From the NCBI GenBank assembly GCA_947623455.1, contig OX392540.1, positions 8,077,432 to 8,141,431 on the forward strand: a stretch of DNA of 64,000 nt, written 5' to 3'. A program made the translations under genes and the position numbers. Positions within the stretch are counted from its first letter, which is position 1. Each line of letters opens with the position of its first letter. This document shows, in pieces, positions 41,034 to 55,300 of this stretch. Source of the stretch: Mimachlamys varia. Taxonomy: Eukaryota > Mollusca > Bivalvia > Pectinida > Pectinidae. Below the pieces are notes generated by a model. The model saw only the letters and a program-made list of their open reading frames with translations, was not told the DNA's origin and did no database searches.

Positions 41034-42641
41034 ATTTTTTTTTTTTTACATATTGGATAATTACTTAATGGAGTTTGGTTCATATGATTTCATGTAATAT
41101 CAATATATGCTTTTTCCCCGTCCTTTCAATGTGTTAACAAGCTTCTCTTTCAAATTGACGAAGACAAGTTGTAAATAGTACAAAATTGACCAGCCCATAT
41201 AGCAATCTTTTATTATATCATTCAGTTATGCCAAATCGTAAACGAACATAACCTTAATTTTGTTATCCTGTTGATCCTGTTAAATAATAAGTGATGTTAG
41301 CAATAAGGGGGAAAATGGCTCATGCACGTTTTAAAGGTAACCCCCCCCCCCCGCTTTGCCCCACCCCCCATCAATTATTCATGTGATTGAGTTGTATTTT
41401 CTGTCTCCTTTACACTAAGGTGAAAAAGAAGAAAGTGTTTCCAGATGAAATGAGTGCATGACTATATAAGCACCCCGCGCAATACAATGTTGTTGTAAGA
41501 GTAAGGCGCCGAATTGGTGAACAGTGGAAACAGTGACAGTTATAAGATATAAGCTTTGTGTCGCTTGTTTCACAAATTAAAGAGTCCGTAACTCTCTGAT
41601 TGGTCAAAATTGTCTCTTGTTTCCTTTTCCTCAACCGGTATGACATATATGCATTTCAGATTTGTGTTATGAACCCCTGCGGACCAGTGTAATTTGTAAC
41701 AAATAATGTTGCTAGTATATTGAATAATTTACTTACTCTCCTCTTTCCGTGAATAGACAATGCTCCGGGGTTAAAACGGTATTGCTCTTTAAACGACATG
41801 CATTTCGTACCATAAATCAGACCTTGAACTTTCTATAATTGTTGTTGTTGCTGATGATTTTTTTTTCTTTATTCGATTCATTTTAACAATTATCATTGTC
41901 ACGTCTCGCGATGTCACACGATATTTCAGCAGCCGTCAAGTTTGTTTACGTTGGACATTCTGTACTAGTTCTGGTATGTCTTGTATTAATCCACTAGGAT
42001 TGGTTTTGCGTGATGCATGATAATTAAAGTCACATATACGACAAAATTTTCAAAGAGACTGAGTTGTCACAATGACATACAGATGTAAATACTTTAAAGG
42101 CAAACCTTCTTAGAAAACATATTATCTTTCTTTTTTTTTATTTCTGTTAAAAAGCAATTACGAAGGCGTTTATGCCAAAGGATAGATTTAATCAGATTGG
42201 AGAACACAAGTCAATTAATCTACAGGATGATCAACATTTGGGTACACTTTGATAGCTTTTCACAAAAACATACCAAAATACCTATAAATATCTATTGATC
42301 ACTACACAATCACATGACTTAAAAATATATATATATAATAAGAAAATCGTGGTTAAGGACTGCAAAGCACTAATTCTGGCATCTGGTATCCGGCGGTTTT
42401 ACATACGGGTGTTTCGTTGGGTGCTCCAGTTTAGTTATGTTTCCCTGTAATGCAGAAATTATAAGTAAGGTAAAAGGCTGTATATGTTCATGTATATCTA
42501 TGTTGCACTGTTGTGTAATAATAAGGATTCTACTTTCTTTCATCACGGATCTTTACCGTGTTGTCATGTTTCAACAATATTGGACAACTCAATGTTTAAC
42601 TCATTATATCCATGAAAAAAGTCAAGATGATACAATCTATA
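41034..42641. other. Intergenic, no gene recognised
   Basis: AT-rich. A poly-C run at about 41,341-41,353 and a second C-rich patch at 41,360-41,370 are the only outstanding features. Short ORFs show no protein-like pattern. Confidence 0.5.
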
Positions 42642-42805
42642 GATGACGTAACATACACATGATGCACCTTTAAAGTTTAGTAATAAATACGGTATTCCGA
42701 AAAAAAAACTGCATCATACAGCTGTTTTGTCCTTCTAGGACTCGTCAGTGATGCTAGGGGCCATAAGTTGGGAATCGAAATTTTCTAAACTGATGTAGAA
42801 GCAGA
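42642..42805 (+). mobile_element. Dispersed element family A, copy 2
   Basis: Same block order as copy 1: gatgacgtaacatacacatg, a ggtattccgaaaaaa motif, gcatcatacagctgttttgt, aggactcgtcagtgatgcta, and the end at gatgtagaagcag. Lies just 3' of the monooxygenase gene. TTTATT at 42,828-42,833 could be that gene's poly(A) signal read on the minus strand. Confidence 0.75.
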
Positions 42806-43033
42806 AAAGTGGGGTGCACAATACCCTTTTATTTATAGATTTAAAAGAAAAAACTAATTTGTACTGTATAAGTTCAAATTGTGTACTATTAAAGGGATAT
42901 ATAATGAACTATATCACTATTCAAATGAGATAAATGTTGCAATGGAAACTCCAGCTATCTTTTGGGACTAAAAACATCCGCCAGTAGAGTCTAACACCTT
43001 CTATTCTGAACGATGACGTAACATATACATATT

Positions 43034-43366
43034 CTAAGCTTTTATATAGTATGATGTGAAGCTTGGCCTCATATTCCTGTTCAAATATTTAATGGTGCAA
43101 AAGCTATTGGCTCTAGCAGATCTTACGTTGTATACATCGGAGTCTCCTAAGAGGTAGTAATAATACAAGGAGTCGTCCAGCGCAGACCGGAAGTTAGCTC
43201 TGACCGCTGGATCTGACCAGTCCCAAGATTTTATCACCGGAAACAGTTTGTCAGCATTGTCAGTTATCGTGTTGTACAGGGGGAAACTAAAGCAGATATC
43301 CAGGTGTGTACGCGGGTAGTACATCAGGAAAGACTCGCACATCTCATCGGTTGTAGCATATCCTCC
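43034..43366 (-). CDS. MOXD1: MOXD1-like exon 11 (last), CuM methionine
   Basis: Acceptor atattgcag (minus), phase 0, 110 residues plus TAG. Starts GGYATTDEMCESFLMYYP, carrying the CuM ligand Met488, then a Cys-containing DICFSFP and a tail ending SYYIKA. The last residues are not hydrophobic. Confidence 0.93.
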   Translation of the reverse strand, partial: GGYATTDEMCESFLMYYPRTHLDICFSFPLYNTITDNADKLFPVIKSWDWSDPAVRANFRSALDDSLYYYYLLGDSDVYNVRSARANSFCTIKYLNRNMRPSFTSYYIKA

Positions 43367-46300
43367 CTGCAATATGTATACTAATAATAATAATAATTCC
43401 AGGTTCTTATATACCGCTTTATCAGGACCTTTAAGAGCGCCTCCTTAAAGCGGTTCACAAATTATCATCGGTGGTTATAGGGCCTTAGCGACCAGCCAAT
43501 ATCGTTCTCAATTCCCTGGGGAGCATACAACCAGTGCTGCCATTTGGGCGCTCACAGCTAGCATTCCACAATTTCTGAGTAGACTGGAACAAGCAGAGTA
43601 AAGTATCTTGCTCGAGGATACAACACAAGTACCATGACCGGGACTGGAACTCTCAACCTTTCGATCACATCCTACCACTAGACCACCGTGCCTCTAATAT
43701 TATATACATAAAGCCGACATAATAGTCACATCATCATTGTAGGAAATACAAACGGCAATACTCTGAAAAATAATCTTTCAAATGACATTAAATGCATAGT
43801 CCCTCTATAAAAAATGCATTCATTAATTAAAGAAATCTAATTTCACATTCATGCAACTTGCTAGCTGCTGGACACTATTTATTGCCAACTAGAAATGTCT
43901 GTGAGACATAAATGCCCTAGCTCTAATATTAAATTAGTTCTTCAAGCTTATTATGTATGCGAAGTGGATCAGTAGCTATTTAAATAAGTTGGTTACATTA
44001 CTATGGGACGGGACGGGACGGACATGGCGGGAACATAATAAAAAGCCATTTCAAAAGATAATCTATAAGTAAAATAGCATTAATATCATATCCAGATCAT
44101 TATACAAAACGTTAAAATATCTCTTCTTCTCTATATAAGGTTGTCGATATCATATTCCTCTCTAAAACGACAATATTAATATGTCTAACAGAATAATTGC
44201 TTTATTATAACGATATATGCATTCAATGCTGAACACTATAACAATTATCTATATATCAACTGCTATATTTTGTTGTACTATTTTGTCTACAATGACATGT
44301 TTTATTATCTTTTACGACAATAACACTATAATGCCGTAATTAGAATATAGGCATTCAGTTTGTTCGCTATTTGGTTATCAAAAGACATTAATATGAAATT
44401 GTCACTCAACATATGCTCCCTTATAGCGAAATGAATGCCATATGCATGTGTATAGTAAGATTTTTTATATGATTACAAAATGATTATTAAGTGACGTCGA
44501 AAGCAGACATCGTCTCGTTACTACTTTACTTATTTAATATGTAAATATGTTTTTTCTCTTCTATGTATGTATCTACTTTTCGCTTAATAAGATGTTAAAT
44601 CAAAACTTACCCTCTTAAAATTAAGCATGAATGTGTGTTAATGATACTTTTTTCTTTTTTGAAAAATATTGTATGAATACTGAAGGTAATGTTTGATTAT
44701 GAATGGTGTTTGAAGATGACGTAACACACACATATGCTGCATCTTTTAAATGTAGTAATAGATACAGTATGCCGAAAAAATGAAATAAACTGCTTCATAC
44801 AGCTGTTTCGTCCTCCAAGGACTCTTCAGTGATGCTAGGGGCCAGAAGGTGGGAATCCACAATTTATAACTATTGTAGAAGCAGAATGGTCAGCTGAGTA
44901 AGCTTGATTTAGAAGTAAAATTAAACTAGTTTTGTATATTTTCAAATCGTTTACTCTTGTGAGAGGCTACATGTGGTAAGAGGGGTGAAACCATCTTTCT
45001 GGAGTCCCAACTCTAGCATCCCTCTAAATTGCTGGGATAATAAAAACTAATTTGAAACCTGAAAAAGTTGCCCTCTTCCACATCCAACTTTAGCATATCA
45101 TTCGGTTTTTGCAGAGTAGTGACTTGAATCAATTTACCCGACATTATGTTAGAGAAGCAAAATCTACATTTTTACTTACCCATGTTATATTTTGTAGGTG
45201 GCTTGAATCATACAGGCATTTCACCTCGATTTTGTCATTCTGCGGAACAAAGCAAATAGTTATAGTGTAGTCAAATATGTTATGACCTACGATTTTAATT
45301 ATCTATGGTACATAATGCCATTACTACGAAAGCCGATTAGAACCACATTAAAAAAATATATTTATCACGTTATAACGAGTTACGCTAAGTCGTTATTACG
45401 AGATACACTTTACTTAAGTCGTTATTACGAGAAACATTAAGTCGTTATTACGAGATACGTTATCTCGTTATTACGAGATACGCTAAGTCGTTATTACGAG
45501 TTACGCTAAGTCGTTATTACGAGATACGTTATCTCGTTATTACGGGATACGCTAAGTCGTTATTACGAGATAAATTATCTCGTTATTACGAGATACGCTA
45601 AGTCGTTATTACGAGATAAGTTATCTCGTTATTACGAGTTACGCTAAGTCGTTATTACGAGATAAGTTATCTCGTTATTACGAGTTACGCTAAGTCGTTA
45701 TTACGAGATACGTTATCTCGTAATAACGAGATAAGTTATCTCGTTATTACGAGATACGCAATGTTGTTATAACGTGATGATATAATTCGCAATAAAAGCA
45801 AATAAATTGGACAGGCCCGTAGCACGTGGAAAGGGGGCTGGATGGGATGGTGGGTGGGGCTAAAAGGGGGGGCTTGTTTATTCTCCCGGTACCGTACATT
45901 TTGAACGAATTTAAAATCACAGGATATATTTCAAGGGTGCTTTTGAATTAAAAACAAAACTACCCTGAATTTTATTGGTTTTTGTTTTTTTAACTTTGAT
46001 GCTTTTATATGTAGGCGTCACGCCGCGTGTGCTCACATACTTTAAAAAAATATACATGTTTGTATTAGATATGGTCCGATTTTCCCCAATTCTCATTGGC
46101 TAAATTTGGTCACGTTGAGGTCGATATTTTATTTTATTACGTGACTCTTTATTTAAATATATTTGAAGTGTCTTTTACTGTTTTGATGAATACAAAATCC
46201 GCAAAAAGACTGAAACCTGGTAAAGTTACGCCAGGGTGCAACAGTCGACTGTTGCATAGTACTGTTACGTCGGTGTCGGAAACGATTACCCATATTATGT

Positions 46301-49300
46301 AAAATTAAATCAAAGAAAATCTCTCTCGGTCTCTCTGAAACATTTTAAACATGGCCTCCTGTAAATAAATTGTATGTATATTGTCAAATGCCGTCTTGTA
46401 GATATATGTTTATTGTTAAATTTTATTGGGAAAGGGCTTCATATAAGTTAGTAAACGTGTGCCCAATCCCATTGTATATATTTTATACAAAAAGAAAATA
46501 TGTTTAAATCAAAAACTGTTACATTCGCGGAAATTGTCCGGGGTCAATTCAAGCAGCATTTAGCAAAATAATTTTTCAGGGACTCGCATCTTTAACGTAC
46601 TAAAATTTGTGATATCAATGTAATTTAACATTTCAATAACTCTAGGTTTAAATCAAAATGTTGAAATACAGTAATTAACATACAATTCTTATGCACTGAC
46701 GATTTCACACGGACAATAATAAAGATGAAAAAGATAAAGATGAAATTGTCTATGCCTTCGGCCTTGGGCAACAGTTCCCTAGGTCCCCCCTGCTACCTCG
46801 GAGCAATGATGTGACTGTTCCCCTAAGTACCAATGAAACAATTGTATAATATTGACCTAGGTCCGTATTCATGAAACCGTACTCATGCTCAAGCATGGAT
46901 TCTGGGCTCAAGTCAGATTTCTTGAAACTCACCTTAATCATGTCAAAGAGTCAAAAAATCATTATGAATGTTGAAAACAGCTTTCGACTCAATATCTCTT
47001 CAACTTTTTTTCAAAACTTTGTCAAAAGTAGATTTTAAAATAAATTATAGTCTGAATAAGAAATTAGGCTTGAGCACAAATTCATGCTTGAGCATGAGAA
47101 CGGTTTCATGAATACGGGCCCTGATGTTTCTACTTTTAGATACACCGAGTAAAAACTGCGTTTATGACGTCATAATCATAGCGACGTCACAGTGCCCCAT
47201 TGTAAATTGTATGCTTTACCAAGATAGCTTTTACAATCAAGTTGCATATCTAATTATTCGTTCCTCAACTAGAAATGTGATTTTGATGCAATACAGGTAG
47301 GTGGGGTCGATTTTTCGCCCACGAAAGCTTTCCACCCTTTAGCCTTTATGACCATCGAGGGGGCATTTTTATTGAAAATTGATCACCCCCCCCCCCCCCC
47401 CCCAAGTGTACAATTACTCTAAACATCCTAGTTTAGGTCCAAAACTAGCTGTAACAAATTCTCAGATCCCTGTGGTCTCAATAACCAAGAGGCCAATAAT
47501 AATGGTATTCGACCAGTAACATGCTGGGATGAAGGGCTAGAAAGTTTGTTCAAATAAGTAACATTCATGTATATTCAATGCCAAATGGTCAAGTTTAATT
47601 AAATTACAATTGGCATTTTGTGACATTATTCATCATTTACGTTTTTTGGTGACGTAATGACCAAACGTACAAATACGATTATGCAAGCTTTGTCGACTCA
47701 AAAATTCACATTTAAGATTCTGAAAGTAAACATCTGATTGGCTAATGCAAAGGGTCATCTGGACGTGTCCCCCTATGAAATGTCCTCTGATCTTGACACT
47801 GCGTCCCTTACATGTAAGATGACGTAACACACACATATGCCGCAGATCATAAAGCTAGACATAGATACAGTATGCGCATCAAAAAGGGAATTAATTTGCA
47901 TCATACAGCTGTTTTGTCCTCCTAGGACTCTTCAGTAATGCTAAGGGGCAAAATGTGGGAAGGGAAAGAACATATATAGGCCAAGCCTGCTGTTAAATCC
48001 GATTGTTTTCACAATAAAATATGATTAAATGAAATGAAGGTGGGAATCCAAAAATTCTAAACTAATGTAGAAGCGGAAGGGTCAGGTGCGAAACTGATTT
48101 CAAATGTAGAAATTGATCCATGAAATTGAAATCTTACTAGATTTAAAGCTTAATACTAAGAAAGAACAGAACAGGTGCAACGTTAAACCTAAATTGATTA
48201 CCCATACACCCCTGAAGACAGATTTGAACTCTACAAATTAGAAGGATGGAACAGTTCATTAAGAAATTTCAGGGGTGAATGAGTTAAATCAGTTTAGCAT
48301 GCATTACCGGGTATATCTTTCTCTCCTGTGACAGGTAGCGCATGTCCTGATAATCAAAGTCGTAGTGCCGGTCGACAGCTAGTGGTTCGAGTTCCGTATC
48401 GTTCCGGTATAGACGTGTGATCATTTCCTTGCCCAGTAGATGTGAGTGCTGTAGGACTGCAAACACGTTGATGCCCTCTTGTGGTATACCCTGTAATGAA
48501 ACAGCATGTTTGTCATTGTATTTTTCAAGTTTTTTTACACTAGGTATTCTTTATTTCTTGATAGTAACATCCCAACATGGTGTTTACATGTCGCAGTTGA
48601 TTTGTTATTCTAAGGCTTGCTCTAAATATCGCGATTTTCGTGATCGATGTAGACTGCTGAAAAACAAACTAACAACACAGGGATTCGAGAGATGCAGGTT
48701 GATCAGAACTACGGGCAAGTTTTATGGTCGACATCTTTATCTAATTGTGATTTGAAGATGGACGTTTGTGAGTATGCTTATTTGTTGTGATTGACAATGA
48801 CTCGGTTCTCATTTCAATTACTTTGGATGTAACCAAGATTTACATGGTGGGTGTCGTCGATGTAGCAGAAGACTCTTACTCTTCCGGAACACCTTGTCTT
48901 ACTTGTAAATATTTCCTTTGTTCATATTTTGCCCATGATTTAATTGATTTTGAGTTCGGATTATTATTTTGTTTACGCTTTGGTATTCTCCAATATCTTA
49001 TCTTTACTTATATAAGTAAAAACAATGGATTCATTGAATTTTGTCTGTCTAAGATAAACAAATAATCAACTTGTTACATCACTAAGTATATACTGATTGA
49101 ATGGTCCTAAAATGTCAGCGAATATCCAAAGAAGATATGTTTCTGTTATTATTTAAATACGTTTAAAACAAATTCACATAACTCGTTCGCCTAAATTTAG
49201 TTTTTATTTCGTTGTACAGTTTGTTTGTTTTGCTTTTTGTTTTTGTATTTATACCGAAATGTTTCAGTAAGTATCAAGAATGTGTTAACAAGACCACACT

Positions 49301-52300
49301 ATTAATACCCAAAAACAAAACAATAGAAATAATGTTAACTTGAACCTAATTCCATTTGAAAGTATCATTATTTTGCATTGTATCTATAATCAATTTGTAA
49401 ATACACGTATCATGAATTCCGCTAAATATTTCACAAATTTGATAAAGAATGGATATAACATACATGTAACATTTGGCGTCTTTGGACATTGAATATAAAT
49501 GTATATTATCTATCATAGGACAGAAATAGACTTCTCGAGATTGTTAGGTCAAGTATTACAACATAATATCATCGAAATTGTCTAACACTACTATCACTCT
49601 TGTATAATGCATGAACATATGTTACAGTTATGATAATGTTTAAAGGCCCAATATACGTAACTTCAGGAAATTTTTCGTGATTCTGAAAAATTCTGAAAAA
49701 AAATCCAGTTGTTAACCATGCAAAAATAAGCCTAAAACGAAGTAAACCTGAGCGGTAGCTAACAAGAAACTCTGGACAAAAAAAATCTTAAGAATTGAAA
49801 ATAATTCAGGTAGGGCCCACTTCAACAACAAACCGAAGGTAGAAGACGGTTCGAAATGGACGCATGTTTACAAATAGCGTGTTTCAACTGCTGCTGTACC
49901 GGCAACAGCGAAAGAAATCATCTTGATTATTGCTGATATCAGTTAATCTTAACTAAATCTGTAAATATAAAAAGCTTTTAGGCTTGATTTTCGCTTCAAG
50001 CTTTGCCGAAAGTTACGTATATTGGGCCTTTAAGTGAAAATATAACTTTTTATTCTGCAGATTATTCATCATATCTTAACGTTAACAATGTTTGGATTTT
50101 AAAGACATTTCTCCGGATTTATGAAAAAACTGTTTGCAAGATTAGAGAGTTATACCTTACAAAACATTCACATGAGAGTAAGTAAGTTTATTTTCAATAA
50201 AACATTGAAAGTTTTCCGTTAAGCATCTGTGACATTAAACAATTGTGTTCAACGTCCATCCTTCGGTTGTGTTTATGAAATCATCCCGAACGCAATACAT
50301 TGACAACATAATTGATTTTGTTTTGAAAATTATATAATTATAATAATCTACATGTTGTGAAGCGCTTTAGAGTAATTTTATAGAGCGCTATATAAATGTT
50401 GTGAAATAATGATACACAACATTTATACAGCGCTCTAAATCATTTGTAAAATTACTATAAAGCGCTTCACAACATGTAGATAATAATTTGATACTTACAA
50501 TGCAAAAATTATGAAGTTATTACTATATAAGCTAATGTAATAATATAAAAACATGCATTTAAATACGAACTAGATAAACAAATGCCAGTATATACATGTC
50601 GTCTAAGTTGATACCTTAATATGCAGACGTGAAAAGGTACGTCTTCAGATGTTCATTGAATCAATAAATACACTTTTTCATGTTTTTGTCATCAATTTGA
50701 AAGAAAAATGAAAAAGTGGATATGTAACTGTACTAAAATAACAAAAACACTGTATTAGGGTTGAAGATTCCCAGTATTCGAGCAGTTAAATAGTTAAAAT
50801 TAGCTTAATCAGTGATTAGTGCAAATTTTAATTATCATGTAACTTGAAAATGAAACAATAGATTTAATTACAACTTTGCAGATATCAAAGAAATAATATT
50901 GTCAATTTGCATACAACAATTCAAGATTTTACCTTGTATATTTACAGAATTATTCAAGTTTGTAAAATGTCGTTAAATAATGATTAAGCTAATCATCCTT
51001 TAAACAACTGGGCACAGATGTTCAATTAGCATGTTTTCAGCGGTAAAATATTACTTCCAAAATAAAAACGTTTTATAACGTTAAGTGAGAGTTTGGTAAT
51101 ACCTTCCGGAGAAGTTCCGGGGGACAAAACCCCTGTGAAACGAAGTTTGGTTCCATGGGAGGAATAATATGCATCGGACCCTCGTCCATTCCGAGAAGTA
51201 GGAGCCCAGCATCGTGCGTCCGGAGAGTGGGAGTCATGGTGATCCGAATGCCGGAACTGTCAACGATGTCTATTTAACGAAAACCAACAGTTGTTAAATA
51301 AAACAACAAACACAATGATGATTGTAATGGCCACGGTGTTTATATTTTTTGTCAAATCAAGAGGGCGTCAATAACAGCCCACAAATCAAAATATTGACGA
51401 AGGTCGAACTTATTTCCTTTCACCGTGACGGAAAACGAAACGAAAGGTCACTTCCGGTTTACGACGAAAGGTCATTGGGATTTGCGTTTAGTTGGAGGGA
51501 GGTAACTCGAATTTGAAAGACTAACTTCTACAATACATAATATATAAGCAAAATGTATACGCAGTTGGTCATTAAATAACCCAAGTTATTTAGTAAACAT
51601 AACTTTTATTGTTACAGAAGGGTCGAGAACGATGTCTCGAGTGCGTCACTTTTTACAAACTTTATTTCGGTACCTGTGTGTGTTTCTTAAAAGGGCTAAC
51701 CGTGTTGATACAATGTATTGTCAAGCACTGACTACAAACCGGACAGTTTTGCTCTCTCCACGGGTTAGATTATCCAACTTGGAGATAAAAACTACACTGT
51801 ACATATATTTGGGTTTATTTTGTTTAACGTCCTTTTAACAGACATGGTCATTTATAAACGTGCCAGGTTTGGATGTGGAGGAAAGCCGGAATACCAGAAA
51901 AAAACGACCAACGGTCAGTACCTGGCAACTGTCCCACGTGGGATTCGAACTCGCAACCCAGAGGTGGATAGAACACCTTAACCAATCGGCAACCGCGCCC
52001 CCTTGTACTGTACATATATAGGTGGGAATAAAAGTTCGTACTGTATCTATACATCACACAAATGTAGAAGTTCATTATAATTAGTTTTTATTTCTTTATT
52101 TTATTTTAAAACCTGTCATAACACGAGTTGTACATTTTCAGCATTCTTATTGGTAAAACACACTTTATTGTTGACCCTTTTATATTGAAAGTGTCGACCT
52201 GAAGATATTAAGATTTTATATATATATAACATTTGTCAACTCTTTCAAATCCTTTTCTTCTGATGGGAAGATAGGATATTTTCCGGTTCAACTTCAATTT

Positions 52301-55300
52301 CAAGGGAGAAAAAGAGGAATCGCTTAAATTTCCTTTAAGTGTAACGAATAATGATTTGTACATGTAGAAGTTTTTTTTGAGATTTTACAAATATCAATTT
52401 TCCTGTCTTAACTCTACTCCCCTTTTCACCCTCATCCTACAATACATTTCACCTCTTTTAAGATAAAGTGCCAAACCCCACCATGCATCACCTACAGTGT
52501 TCTGATCTTGAATTAAACACGTCCATTTGGGCATTTTTTGCACCTAATACGTGTAATTGAAATGATGATTGATGTAGGGTATATATTTCTGTGTATTTTT
52601 TTATGTTTCTTTTGAACGACAAACATAAATAGAAATATACATACCAGCTCTAGCAAGAGGGTTGTTGTAATGAGTCTGTATGATTACAAAGTCGGGGTCA
52701 TCATCTGTTCCGAGTGAATACCCGGCAGACGGCGGGTAGTAAAACGCCTATCAATAGAATGTCAATAGTAAAAACAGAGCTGCATTAAATGTTAAAGTTC
52801 ATCAAGTTTGTTCTGTTTATTCTTGCTTGTTTTTGAGGAAGCGTTTTTGGTTTTCATAGTCAATGTTTCTCCTTCAAAAATAGTTTATAACAAGATAGGT
52901 GATACGTGTATATTTAATAAGAAATCTCAAAAATCTTCTGCATACGATTTAAGACAAGACACATTATTTTCATTCATGCGGAAATGAAATTGTAAGGAAT
53001 AACTTTATGTTTATGTATATCGTTTGGAAAAAGCGAAAAACAGATTCACAGAGGTTTTTTTGGTATATACCGTATGCTTCAATTTTTTTTATTCCTTTAA
53101 TAATGTTGAAGAAAACTATTATTTAGATACTGAAATAAAACAAAATAAAAACAATTAAAGCTACAATAAATAAAATTTGGATCGTACTTACCTCCCCTCC
53201 GACGGTCCACGCGATGATGACCTTATAGAGACAATCACGGAGCGGTTCCGGTTCTGAGGACCCGTCACACAGGAACACGGCACCGTCATATTTGGCCAGT
53301 TCAGCAGCACGCTTGTCGCATCTATTGACGACCATGTGGTGTACGTTTAGTTCATTTCCACTAGTGATGATTGGCTCATACTGAAGGTTAAAATATGATT
53401 TGGATAACGGCTAATTCGCGTGTAACTTAAGCAATGAATATTTTAGCAGATGAAGTAATCGTCCTATAACATATATTGCTAATAATAACAAACTTAATCA
53501 AGCCTTTTTGATATAATTATTGTGTTTTATTTAGTAATTTAATAATTTCGAAGAGTTTTTTAACAGGAACTCATGTGTAGAAAACAATGAAATTGATGAC
53601 GTAAAAATAGAGATTGATGACGTCATGAAAGTTGTCACGGTCTTATGAACAACACTTGTCTCCAGAATGCATTACGATGGAGGGATACCAAGCAAATGTA
53701 AACATTGTTGAATAAATTGTTTACAAATCGATTAAAACATGCATGTTTAAACTGGCGTGTTAGGCTTGACGTTCTATCTATTTAAATAACATACGATACG
53801 TTCACTTAAGTCATAAGACTTTAAAGTCAATAAAGAACTTGAACTTGGACTGAAGTGTACTTAACTATCTTAAGTGAAAAAGTTCACTTCGTGTCCGTTT
53901 AAGAATGTATTGACCGTTGTCAAGAATGTATTGACTGTTGTCAAGAATGCATTAACCGTTGTCAAGAATGTATTAACCGTTGTCAGGAATGTATTAACCG
54001 TTGTCAAGAATATATTACCCATTGTCAAGAAGGAATTAACCGTTGTCAAGAATGGATTAATCGTTGCCAAATATATCGATGGAACGCTGTAAATGAGGAT
54101 TGTCTAAAAATAAAAACGTTTTCTTAGTTGAAGAATTGATCTAGCATTACTATCTTACACAAATGTGTAAACCACTACAAGCTTTTTAAATGAAACGAAA
54201 TATAGTTTTATACTTAGCGGACTCATAAAATACCTTGATCATGTGGTGTTTCGAGGTAAGGGGAGGTAACTTAAAGGCCCGACACACGTAGGTTGTGGTG
54301 CTGTCCGGAACATGATACTGTGATGGCAGAAAACATTGACAGTAAACAGGTATTGTATACAACACAAATAGCATTTACTACTCTTTAAAGCGAGTCATGG
54401 AATTCGTCCATAAAAGCAAATGCTTTTACATTTATGATATCATCAACAGTGAAACATAGATTTTGTTTCTCCAATGTAGTCAAAAAAGCAATCGTATACG
54501 TAACGTTATAATGACGATAATACCTATATTGAATCGAATTAAATTGAAAGACCGACTCCAACAATCTAACTAGAGGAAATGCTTGAATAGTACATGTACT
54601 GCATACACATGTTTGCATGAAGCTACAATAAGGAGGATAGACTACACGTACAACATACATTACAAAAATAAACTTTATTTATTTAACAACAATTATAAAA
54701 AGAGTTATACAACTTTAATCACTCTTGTTGGCACGCATTTTAGGGCGCGAGGGGTCTTATTTTTGGACGAAACCGGAGTAGCCGGAGAAAACCCACGTGG
54801 TCGGGCAAGTGACTTTACACCCTTTCACGTCCAGTCGGGGACATACATACATTAGATATGGTCGGGTGGTGAAATGGATAGCGCACTTTCACCAAGGTGG
54901 GTTCGATTCCCCGACCGGACGTGAAAAGATATGGGGTCACCTGCCCGACCACGTGGGTTTTCTCCGGGTACTCCGGTTTCCTCCCACAATAAGATCCCTC
55001 GCGCGCTAACATCCGGGCCAACAAATAAACTGCTATAAGTTGTATAACTTCTTTTATGATTGCTGTTAAATAAATAATGTTGATATTATTAAAATTACAA
55101 AATCTATCTACATTGTTGCTTACGGACGATAAACGATATACTATTAGAATGAATTAAAACCACGTACCGGTTGCAATGTGCCAAATATTAAATACGTTAA
55201 AAAATACGAAAGGACCAAATCAAAACAAAGGTAAAGGTATTTTCTCCGTCAAATTACAAAATAATGATTCTCAAATTTCTAGTCGTCTCTGAAGATAAAT

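Noticed and set aside
43383..43698. Possible tRNA gene on the minus strand
   Set aside because: The tRNA-like head is followed by a conserved SINE body and (att)n tail.
48787..49065. 92-codon ORF with MVGVVDVAEDSYSSG
   Set aside because: It lies in dispersed element B, which recurs six times with indels. Treated as repeat homology, not a gene.
54858..54925. Possible tRNA gene
   Set aside because: A- and B-box-like sequences are present, but the acceptor stem is incomplete and the sequence continues into a SINE body with an AT-rich tail, with a related inverted copy alongside.
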